A DNA stretch of 64,000 nt from Strongylocentrotus droebachiensis. Its lineage: Eukaryota; Echinodermata; Echinoidea; Camarodonta; Strongylocentrotidae. A program made the translations under genes and the position numbers. The notes under the pieces were generated by a model. The model saw nothing but the letters and a program-made list of their open reading frames with translations, did not search any database and had not been told where the DNA came from. The stretch spans positions 207,839 through 271,838 of the forward strand of contig JAVYIG010002098.1 of NCBI GenBank assembly GCA_035222895.1, read 5' to 3'. Of the stretch, positions 24,243 to 36,300 are shown piece after piece. Position 1 is the first letter of the stretch. The number at the start of each line of letters is the position of its first letter.

Positions 24243-24327
24243 ATGGCCAGACTAACTTTTAGTACCGGTACATGTGCACTACTGGTCTGTGCATTCATCA
24301 GTGGGTCTCTAGCTGCCCCGCTCACAG
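24243..24327 (+). CDS. LMTK: LMTK exon 1 (signal peptide)
   Basis: Encodes MARLTFSTGTCALLVCAFIS then GSLAAPLT, a good cleavable signal peptide. An acceptor (TTTTTTCAG) ends at 24212 and an in-frame upstream ATG exists at 24213; I prefer 24243 because its product starts directly with the signal. Donor: CTCACAG then GTATGA, phase 1. Confidence 0.8.
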
Positions 24328-27300
24328 GTATGATTTAATCAAAATGTTGTAGGGCAATATTTTATATTATGCTTTTATGTACATGGTTCTGTACATATTA
24401 AGAGAATCAGCCATTTGTGAAGAAATGTATAATAAAAACATGTTTATCGTCCTGCCGTGTTAAGGAAGGAGGAAGCCCTTTTTTTCTTCTTCAAAATGGC
24501 CGTTTCATGGCCATCTTCCAAGACGTCTGGCCGGGCTATTTTTCAAGATGGCCGCTAGCTTTTATATTAACAAAGATCATTTTAGCAATACGTTTTCCAT
24601 GTTTTTTTATTGAAAAAAAGAAAAGAAAAAGCAGGCGACCTCAAAAAAGGAAGCGGACGGGGATGCTAAACAATTGTCCCCTATATAAGTTCAATACATT
24701 AAAAGGCGAATTTGGCAAGCAGAAAAATATGCTATCCCCATTTTTTATAGAAACTAATGTGTTTTGTGATATAAAATGTTTCATAAATTTTGAAATAGTT
24801 TTTTAAGACAATGTACCCTTGACTGAAGGCAATTCCAATACATTAGGAAGCTCATTTGTATATATATTCAAAAGGTGGTAATAAAGCCATGTCTTGTTTA
24901 ACAAAGGCATAGAGGTTTATAAACCACTTTACTCTGTACATCTACATGTTTGTTATTACTGGGATTGGTCATCTCCAGCATCAACCAATGTAAGCTTTAA
25001 AACAAGAATCTTATTTTCTTGACAGGATCCGAGGACCAGGAACCGTTCAGCCTTCTGGTCTCTGTGCCCCTATCACTAGCATCTTTCCTAATCTTGGTCC
25101 TAGCTGTGGTCGGCTGTGCCTGCTGCTTTGGCAAGTCAAGTTTGCTGGTATGTACGATAATGTACCTATGTGAATGGTTGTATGATTCGTGTTCCAGCCC
25201 TGATTGCTTTGTGGTCATTTTCTCACACTCATCAAATGAAGAAACAACAACAACAAAGTAAACAAACAAAAAAATAATCTACGATATCGTATGTATGTAT
25301 TTAAGCTTGTTAAATTTCCCCTGTATTTTTAACCTATAATTTGTACAGGTCCTCTCAATAAAAAGTTTTAATACTGAGAGAAATACATGTACTCAGCTTG
25401 AATTTAAAAAAAAAAGAAAAAAGGAGAAATAGTTGGTCAACTCCATGGTATCTTGTCCTATATATTACCAATTATATACCTCACTTAAGTAATCCAGCCA
25501 TCTGATTGGTCGAAATTGCATTCATAAACTTCAACTGTTCCTGTAAAATTCCCGGTAACCATGGTTAAAACATTTAATATTTTTAATAACCATGGTTATT
25601 AAAAAAATAGGTCAGCCTCCATGGTTACCCCATAGGTTTACATGTTAAAAAATGGTTTGAGCGATCGAGGATACCGTATGTGTGCGAAGGATTGGTCGGT
25701 AATTTCAATACAATTGAATCTCGATCGATCTTACCGACAATTTTATCTTGCATTGTTGACATGAAGACGAAAATAAACTTCCAAAAACAAAAAAACAACA
25801 TCTGCCGATAGATCTTGATCTAAGTTCGTGCCAATATGCATTGCAAAAGTAAAAGAAGGGTGCTTTTGCGAAGCATTCATCACGCCGAAGCCGGTTTCAA
25901 TCCATTTTAATGTATATATTGTACAAAACTGCCAATCATTTTAACAGCGCGCGATGGCCGAGTGGTGTAAGGCATTGGTTTAAGATGCATCACTCATTGT
26001 ACGCAAGAGTTCGACTCTCACCTTCGACAAAAAAAAGAAGTATTTTTTATTTTTTATTTTTTAGTCTATTTTTTTTCGGCATATAAAAGTATTAATGACT
26101 GCTTTAATATTCGAGAAATAGTTGTTTTTATACGCTCTCGGGAAGGTTACAATTGGGCTATTCCCCTCGGCACGCCTCGGGTAATAGCACAATTCTAACC
26201 TTCCCTTGAGCGTATAAAAACAACTATTTCTCTCAAAGCAGTCATTAATACTATACTATATCACTGATTTTAGATATCAAGCAGGTAGCCATGCAATGGT
26301 AGAGCTGGATCAGACAAAATATTGAGAAAGATTATACTTCTGGGACCCGGCTTACAAACAGTTGCTATTGCAATTGCGAAGTCCATTTTACGTAATTTAT
26401 TTATAGATTCTATTACCCTGGGTTTTTTTTCACACACAGTATTGAGCATGCAGAGCAACTTTGTTTATTCTGTTATTTTTCAAAATTTGTTTCTGTTTTA
26501 TCTACTTTAATCAAAATTTTCAGTTATAAGAAATGACCCCTTTTTTTATTTAAAAAAGCATGGTACATACAGTTTATAGATCTATACATCTTCAATGATC
26601 ATGTGATGCTTGGTGGATTAAACTAGTTCTAAGATTCAGTTTGTGCGATCATTCTGGCTCAATTACATCAGCAATTGCATGTCTATTGGAGCGAGGGTAT
26701 CTTATTTTGAAGGTAGTTTACGGGGTAGTTTTATACATGTAGTGAATGCCTCATGTTTTTGTAAAAGCGTTGATGATGATGAATAGAACTGCAGGGACCC
26801 TGGATAGCTCTTCTATACAAAGTTCCACTTTTGTCTGGAGGTTATGATTGTTACCTACCTGTTGCATATTGTCAGTCTCGTATGAATCAAAGGTGCACGG
26901 TTACTCCTATAAATTTGCATCGTATTGTAAATGAAATGAGTTTCTAAATTGGTATTTAAAGAATGATAAATAACAATATGGTTGACAATTTTTTTAGAAA
27001 CCTAGAATTCAGTGAATTTCAGTCCTAAAACTGTTGTGAATTTGAATTTACTAGCTTGTGTATTACATTTTTTTTTCATTGTAGTATTCTGATGCTGTAA
27101 ATAAACATGAGAATAGGATGTATGGAGATATCAGTATCATACATGTACAGTCAAACCTGTCTATAAAGGCCACCCAAGGGCAACAGAAAAAGTGGCCACT
27201 ATTGACAGATTACCTTTCTAGACAGGTTCTACAACATACATTTATTTCTCGAGGGAGAAAAAATGCATGGTCACAATAGACAGGTGGCCTTTATAGAGAG

Positions 27301-30300
27301 GTGGTGGACACTAGGTTTGACTGTATTACTTCATTATTCTGTCCAATAACTGGAGCGGCTTTAGACTGCAATATTGATAAGATTATACTCTATACATTTC
27401 ATAATTCCTTATGACCTGAATGGCTGTGTCTTAAATATAAAACCGAAGTGAACAAAGTTTCGGTGTACACAGCGGTATGAAAAAAAAAGTGCTTACCTAA
27501 TTAGTAAAACCTAATGAGAGAGATTCATGCGTTAATGGGCAATACCTAAGTATAAAATGTCAGAACCAGAGTGCATTGTCAATATGAGAATGTGTGTATC
27601 ACTCTTATGGGGGATTTAAGTTTGATTTGAAATCACCTTTAATTTGATCATGCTGCTTTTTATAGCTGAAGGGATGAAAGGCTTTAAATGCGAGTTACCG
27701 GTAAATGTAGCATAATTGCAAGTTATGTTTGTAGGAATATAAGGGGTACGCAGAGGTGCCAACCAGTCAGATTTAATCATATTTAGTACGATAATAAGAG
27801 TGGAATACAATAATACGATATCACCTCTTAAAATATGATTTTTCAATTTTTTTTATTTTTTTATTTTTTGTTGTTGATTTTTTTAAAAATTTTACCCATA
27901 AAAACCACGGAATTGCATTAACACATGAACAAGTAAACCCCCGCAGCCCCAACAAAAACTTTGCTTGACAATTTTCTTTTAAAATTTTAATGAAAGAGCA
28001 AACATTTTACGGCCATTGGTAGTGTCGAGTTTTCGTGAAAATCTGATTTTTCTCTCCAAAATCTGATTTTTTAGGATACTCAGTCTGTTTTTTTGTGTCA
28101 AGAGGTTGGCATCTCTGGGTACGGGTACTCTATTTTCACTCCTAAATTAGAATAAAGGTTAAGATTTCATTTAAAAAATAAATAAAAAGATAACAAAGGA
28201 AAGAAGGAAATCAAGTACAAACATGGGCTTATCTTGTAAATGTACATACTGTACATGTACATAGCAAAATCAAATCATTGATTATTTTAAGATACAAAAT
28301 TCTAAAAAATGTATTGATTTGTTTTGATGGTGTTTCTTCCGGCGGATTACTACAGATAAACTGTAAGCTTTACGTTTGTTTTCCTTTTGGAACAAATTCT
28401 GAGTTTTTCGGTCCCTTTTTCTAGATTTCAAATCTACGATTTCGTCATGGCCTCGGCTCCTCCGAAACCCGCAGAGGCAGCCATGCCAGTTGATCATTCT
28501 ATCATTAAAAAAAATACATATTAAGAACTGTTTAGGGTACAACAACCAAGCTAATAAGCTGTGCACTAAGAAAGTATGATACAGTACACTGTACATGTAT
28601 TGTCAGTCATATTATTTTTGGAATCATATGATGATGAAATGAAATAGGAAATATGTAATTTTATTTTGAGGTACAAACCATTATCCCCTCTGCCTATGTA
28701 CATGTAATACAGAAGACACTTTCAAAAAGAAACTTAATACCCAAATTTTTCCATCTTGAATCCATAATGTACGTTTTGAGTATCTAAATTTCTTTTCGTT
28801 CATAATATTTAATTACTGTTTGATGTTTGATTACTATGATTTGTATGTTTCTTTTCTTTTGTAAAAGCGCTCTGATCAGTTTGTCTGTAGTAGTGCTCAA
28901 TAAGTATCAATTATTATTATTATTATGATACAGTAGTATTGTACAGTATGTAACTTCTAATAGCAACATATTGTACAATGTTCTGTACATACCGGTAATA
29001 GTAATGTGTTTCATACACATAGAAACACGCTTCCAAGTCTCCATACAGTATTGATGCACCTTATTGGTACTTGTTGAGTCAGTACAAATGAATTCATATT
29101 TTTCAGTTTCCCACGTGACAAGCCAATATTGACATTGCATTCCATTAATAATACGTGGGTGGATGATTAAACACAGATCAGAGGCTTAGACTAGAGCCTT
29201 GTAGCATTTTATTGCAATATGATAGTCATAAACCAAAATAATAGCACTACAGAACTGCCCTTTCAGTTTAATTATATTTTTAGTTGGGGGGCGGGTCTGG
29301 TTACATACATGTAAGGAAACATTCAAAAGAAGTCCTCAGTTTTTCACCAGAAAGTGGATATTGGTGAAACATGAGAAAAACTCTGAACTTTACCACTTGC
29401 AACTGTCAGAGTACTAGAAAATTGAATGGGGGGGGGGGGGGGGGGGCGGGGTGCACCTAAGAATTTTCCAAAAACAGGTAGAATATAAAATCTTAAACCT
29501 GTACCGGTAGCTCTAGGATATTTTTTCCTAACCTACAGTATGTACCAAATTCATATTTTACCTGTAGGCTCCAAGCTTAAAGGTAAAGACCAGTATTGGA
29601 AACGCCCCAATTTCAAAAAATGAAATGGAAGCTCTCATTACTAATCATGTAAAAGAATATGTTTTGACTAATACATGATGATAACAAATTTGCCAGGAAA
29701 CCGCCTACTAATTGATATATTTGGTAAATTAGTATATCTATTTGACTGTGAGAGATATAGGGTAGTCCCATATACATCTTTCTGTGTATAGTGCTTGTAA
29801 CTTTACAAAGAATGGGCCAAATTTCTTATCATTGTGATGATTGCAGTACACACCAATACTTATATGCTAGATGATCAACCTTTTCTGATCGATTCCACAA
29901 CGTTTCTTTCACAATGCAATCGCATGACCATAACTGGTCTTTACCTTTAAGAAGAATATTTTTAAGTGTTTTTGAAAATTTTGTAATGATAAATGAATAT
30001 CCAAAATTTGTGCAAACGTTTTCTGGAAGTTGGTCTGTGAGAAGTAGAGTGAGAACATGACTAAAAATAAACACAGACGGCTTTTCAGTTATGCTATGTT
30101 TTTTTTCTTGGAAGGGTTGGAACAAAGTGTAATGTGCCCTGCCCATGTGGATTAAAGTTGTATTGTTGGTTTCAGTCAATGAACGATGAGATTACTGAAT
30201 AAACAGGGGTTGGAGATAAACTTCAAAAACCAAAGGTCAGACCTGAATGTACTATTTCTCTCTGTTGTCTCCCAGTAAACACTCAGGTATGCATTTTTCC

Positions 30301-33300
30301 AAATATTTGTAGACCTGTGGAGAATAATATTTCAAAACTATAGCTTCTTATTCTTATGTTAATTACTTCTACAAAAAGTCTCAAGTCTCAGTTTTACTTC
30401 CATGACAGAACGATGTGTGCATATATTTAATGGTATTGTAACTTGGAACTGCTTTCCCTATGAATAGGATTAAATCAGATTGTCATGGCATTTTAGATAA
30501 TGCTCTGCTAATCAGTGATTAATATCCCATTCCCTCCACATTTTGAATAATTATTTAATCTACTTTCATCGTTCAGAATTAAGAGACAAATTGCTTTTAC
30601 TATGCTTTTACAAAACCCAGATTATCTTGATAATGTGGAATTTGATCATAATGCTTATGATGGGAATAGCAGATTTGTTTGTCATGGGCTACCAGACAAA
30701 GGAATGAATGCAGCCCCCTGCTGTATGATTAATTGATTATATTTGCATAAATATGACTAAGCTTCTCAGAAAGAATGCATGTGGTATATAATGTACACCA
30801 CCCATATCTATTGTGCTTTAATTGCTCAGATTCATTTTTTCGTTTGCATTACTAATTTACTATGTGTACCGTAATTTTATCATTTTTTTTTACTGTAGTT
30901 TTTTTCATGGGGGTGACTTCTTAGTGTGTAAAGCTTGCTTTAAAAATGAATGTTTGGAAAATACTTCCATCAATGACTAATAAACATGTTCACATACACT
31001 GTATATTATGATACATGTATGTAACAGACACAACAGAAAGAAGAAGTGCAAGGTGCAAGATGCATTTAGAATGAAATCAACATGTTTTTCCTTTTATTAC
31101 TATCTTTTTAAATATTCTTTTAGAAATACGAGGAGTCTGTAGAGTATGAAGAAAGGAACACCAACCAGAGTCATACCAACGATGCGTTTGCAGACTTCAG
31201 CCCACCAACACAGAGCACGCCTTCCTTCCCACCGGGCGGGGTCTCAGAGACGGTCAGTATCGAGGCCCTGCCTGACCTATCATCCAGGCTGCAGACTAGC
31301 CATGGATTACCACAGGTAATACATGATTTGGTGACGTATCTGCCATGCTGAGATGAATGACTTCCAAACTGAAAATACAAGAGAGCTTTTACAAAAAAAA
31401 ATACCCCAACAAAAATTTCTGTATTACCCTTTAATAATAACACACATAAAGTTTATGTGAATACATATCTCCCCATGTAATAAGTACTCGTAGCACATCT
31501 GATGAAATTAAAGTAACAAAACAAAAATTCATTTTTTAAATATTTTTTAAAAATGATTTTACTTTTAATGAAGGTGATCTGGAAAATTATGGCCTACATT
31601 TTGTATGAAATGTCAGTAGGAAGATATTTCTGTTTGCTTGTTTGGATTCATTTCACATTATTAGACATTTACTCCCACTATATATATCCTAATACTGTTT
31701 GAAGCATTTATATTATTTACCAGGAACTCAGCCTATAAATTGAGTATTGTTTGGTGTGAACAAGGAAACAAGCCTTGGGAGTAAACACCAGGGATCCGTT
31801 TCACAAAGCATTCTCTCAATGACAAATGACAAAAATCAGTGACAAATATGCTGATAACCAATCAGAAGCAAGGATTTCAGTAGATTATAACAAAAACTGT
31901 CATTTGTCACTGATGACAAGTTTTGTGAAACGCCCCCCAGGAGGTCGGACATGAAAAGGGAATGAAATGGAGCAGGGAAAGAAGATAAAATGACTCAGCT
32001 CACTGTTATTAGCCTTGTTTATTCTATGCTCCTCAGATTAAAGGGAAAAATCAAATTATACATGTATATCAATTACAGTAAATCAGCATATACATGTACA
32101 TGTATGCATCTATGTACACCTACATGGTCTAGCATATTTTATGCAATCTAAAATGTTATTAAATGTAACCCCTTTAAATGTACTATTTTAACTACAGCCT
32201 CGCGAAAGACAATAGTCTGAGCACTTTTAATCCTGTTGAGGAGACAGTTACAATTGCTAACATTCCTGAAAGCTGCCCAAGTTGAATCAGGATTACATGT
32301 AAATAAGACCATTAATTTATGGAAGCCAAATCTCCCAATTTCTGTATGAATTTCTGTAAGTGTGTATTGTAATCAAATTTGATTCAGTCATGAATGAAAA
32401 TGATAAATTCTTATATTTTCATGTATTTACAAAAAAGTGGTGTTTTGTACAAGATAAAGAGTTTGACATTTGACAGTATGGCACTCCATACAAACTGTAA
32501 ATCAGTGGACTCCATTTATGCACTAGTTTGTTAGGCAAGTTTTAAATGACCTAGAGTTAGGCAGGATCTGATCCAATATGATGATTGAGTGAAAGATTGT
32601 ATTATGACTGTTTTTCAGGTGAGCACAGCACTGTCAGATTGAGGTTTAAACCTGACCTAAAGTTAGTCAACTTTCAAGAATATGGGTTGAGTTTTTTGCT
32701 GTCCACTGACTGGTTGATTAATTGATTGATCATATGAATGTTTTACAGGTGAGCACAGCACTGACCAGCGATGTAGGTAACCAAGATGGAGAACTCAAGC
32801 ACCTGAAATCACCCAGATTTGTGTTTCCAAGAGATCATCTCAACTATGTGGATGAGCTCGGCAATGGCTGGTTTGGAAAGGTTAGATTTCAGATACAAAG
32901 ATGCTACAGTTTTCAGTTTCTCCCTCCCCCTCTCTCTTTAATCATTTCTTGCGGGTAGAAAGATGCCCAACTTGTAACTGTACCCACATTTTGCTGAAAG
33001 GCATACATGTAATTGTCTAACGGGCCAAAATTCATTTGATATTTGCAATCACAAAGTAGAATTTCAGGAAGCAAATTTCCCCTACGGTTAGAAGGAGGGG
33101 GGGGGGGGGGGGGGGGTGGGGGGGGGGGGAGAAGCCCCCTTTAATATACAAATCTTTAAAAGTAGTTTGATTCCCAATTATTTTTTTCCAAGCCATTTCT
33201 ATTTTCTTTTATCTTCTACATGATTTGACACCAAATAGAATATGACGTTAGAGTGGTTTTTACTCAATTCTCAAGGTTCATGCAAAGTTTTTCAGCAACC

Positions 33301-36300
33301 GATCAGGAGCACAAATTAGCCCAGTGGAAATTTAAGACAAAATAGGCATTAAGGTTGATTTTCATAAGAAATTCACACTGTATGTTTATTATGACATGTT
33401 TATTCACAGAAAAAAATGGTGAAAGGTGTTTCCTCTGTTCAATACTTAATGATTTAATCATCCTGGGGAGGGTTTCACAAATACTAAGACCTACTTTAAG
33501 TTGGACTTAACTATAGCAGGCCATCATGCCACTGGTTGCTCTCACCATTGGTCTCTCAATTATGATCATTAGATAATATTTTTTCCTTCAATAATGAACT
33601 ATCAAAACATGTAAATTCTGTAGATTTGTGACCACGATCGGTACAGCCCTTGAGAAACCATATGCCAGTGAATGATGAGAGAAAATAGTGGCATGAGCAG
33701 CCTGCCATAGTTAAGTCTAACTTAAAGTTGATCTTAGTCTTTGTGAAACACTCCCCAGTGTCTACCTGATGATTGATCAGTCTGACCTTTCTCTCCCATT
33801 ATACCGTAGGTGTTGCAAGGTGAAGCGCATAGATTACACCCAGGGATGCGTAAGACACGCGTTGTGATTAAACAACTCAGAGACACATCTACTCCAGATG
33901 AACAACTCCTCTTCTTACAAGAAGTACAACCATATAGGTAAGTCCTTTTGTAAGATATTAATCTTCATTGGCCACTCTACACTCAGGTGTAGTAAATTCT
34001 GTGAGTACTTGACCTTATCTTGGCTGCTCGGCTGAAGCAGGGGTAATGAAATGATTGCATGGCCCTCAGGGTAAACAGCATCATCTACTGATGGTAAACA
34101 AGCCGACATGACTTTTATTATTGTTGTTGCTAATATATTGTTATTGATATTGTTATTTCTATTATTCCATATATTATGGAAAGATTGCATTGGGAACCAA
34201 GAAGAGTTTAGAATAAGGAAAGACTATGAGCAAAATATAAAGAAGTGCTTTAAATACAATAACGTTGCCATTCATGAAGCGAAGGGTTTAGTATTATGGG
34301 GCTATCACACCCACCCATGTCTTTATGTTATTATAACTCTGAATGTATAATCTGAAAGTTAATCTGAAAGTTAATCTGAAACCTCTATGCACTGACCTGC
34401 TTAACAAAATCACCCACTCCCCCTCTCTTTATCTCTCTCTCTATCTCTCTCTCTCTCTCTCTCTGTCTCCTCTCCTCTCTCCTTCTTTCTCCATCTCTCT
34501 CTCTCTCTCTTTCTATGTTTGTGCCGACACTCTCTTCTGTATCTATCTCTCCACCTTTCTCCCAAGTTTATCTTTCTCTCCTTCACTCACTAAACATCTT
34601 TCTATATTCACACTGTTCCTCAATTTCCATATATCCATCTGTATGTATTGTACTTGTGGCATCTATCTCTATAAACATCTTATTGTTTATTTGCTTCAGT
34701 CTATCTTTCTCTTTCTCTCTAGGGAAGTAAACCATCCCAACGTCTTGATGCTACTTGGTCAATGCATTGAAAGCATACCTCTTCTGCTCGTCTTGGAGTA
34801 TGCTCCATATGTAAGTCTCTCAATTTGTGCTTGGCATTGGATGTAATCTAGGCAATTACACTATATGTACAGTTTACATTATGTCCATATATAGAGATGC
34901 CAAGTTGGATAGAATACTTTGTATGTTTAAAGTGACCTGGTAACATTGTTGAAGGTTGATGAAAAAAATAGCTTAATTTTTGTATAAAATGTTACTTATT
35001 ATATTCCTTCTACTGTACTAACCCTCTGACATGAAAAAAATCCTGAAACAATTCTCAAACCACAAAGATATCTATGGTTTTCTTTCCAACCATTTTTGAA
35101 ATTTCCCAACCGTTTTTCCATGAAAAAAAGACTTAAAACAGGCTATAAAAAAACCTGTCAACACTAAAATGTCTGGAATGGAATGTAGAGCCGTTTTATT
35201 GCTTTGTGAGATTTCCATTCACCTAAAATGTAATTAAATTGTAATAATATAAATTAAGGAATCGATCAGATCAGTTTTTCCCAATTTGTACCATGAATAA
35301 TGGTCCGTTTTCACTCAAATTTTCAGATTATCTTTAATTGTACATCTAGCATTGAAGTCGCTACCTTACCACCACTATCTCTCATCTGAACAATGTTACT
35401 ACGTCCCTTTAAGATTTAAATTCGTTTTATTAAAAATGTACAATATTTTTTTGCTAGGAAGCCAGGCTAGCTACAGTATATTCAAATGTTGTATTGTGGT
35501 CATACTACATAACATTCAGAATAGGGTTTAAAGGTTTACACCACTTCTGGTCATGCGATTGCATTGTGTAAGAAACTTTGTGGAAATGATCAGAAAATTT
35601 TGATCATCTAGCTTATAAGCATTGGTGTGTACTGCAAGGTTCTGGAATCATCAAAATAATAAGAAATTTGGCCCAGTCTTGGGTGAAGTTACAAGCACTG
35701 TACACAGAAAGATGTATATGATATAAATATGATGTGATATCTATCCAGTCCAGATAGATATAATAATTTACGAAATATATCAATTAGTAGGCAGTTTCCC
35801 GGCAAAATTTGTATCATCACGTATTAGTCAAAACATATTCTTTCACACGATTGGTTATAAGAGCTTCCATTTCATTTTTTGAGAGGGGGGCGTTTCCAAA
35901 ACTGGGTTATACTTTTCACAAAGAAAGTTCTTCTGAGGTCAAACATTTCCCCTGTTAAACCTGATTGTTGAACTGGGACTAAGTTTAATTTGGCTTAGCA
36001 GAATATGGACCAATAAGTTTGAAATATCAGTGCACCTGGCCTAGACAGCTTCCAAAAAATATTCTGGACCTGGTTTGAAAAAAATGTTCTTGTGTCCTTT
36101 GGCGTACTCTAAATTCATAAATTCTATGGATATTGCGTTGATTGACAGGGAGACCTGAAGAACTACCTACGCAAGAACCGCGGCATGGTGGCACAGATGG
36201 CCCAGAAGGATGTCCAGCTTCGTATGGCTCATGATATCATCTCAGGGCTACTCTGGCTACATCAAGCCGACTTCATTCATATGTAAGTAGCACCTCAAGA

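Noticed and set aside
32878-32958. Read-through of LMTK exon 4 to a stop at about 32956
   Set aside because: The open frame past 32880 is intron. The kinase reading continues correctly only by splicing to 33810, although the donor GTTAGA is weak.
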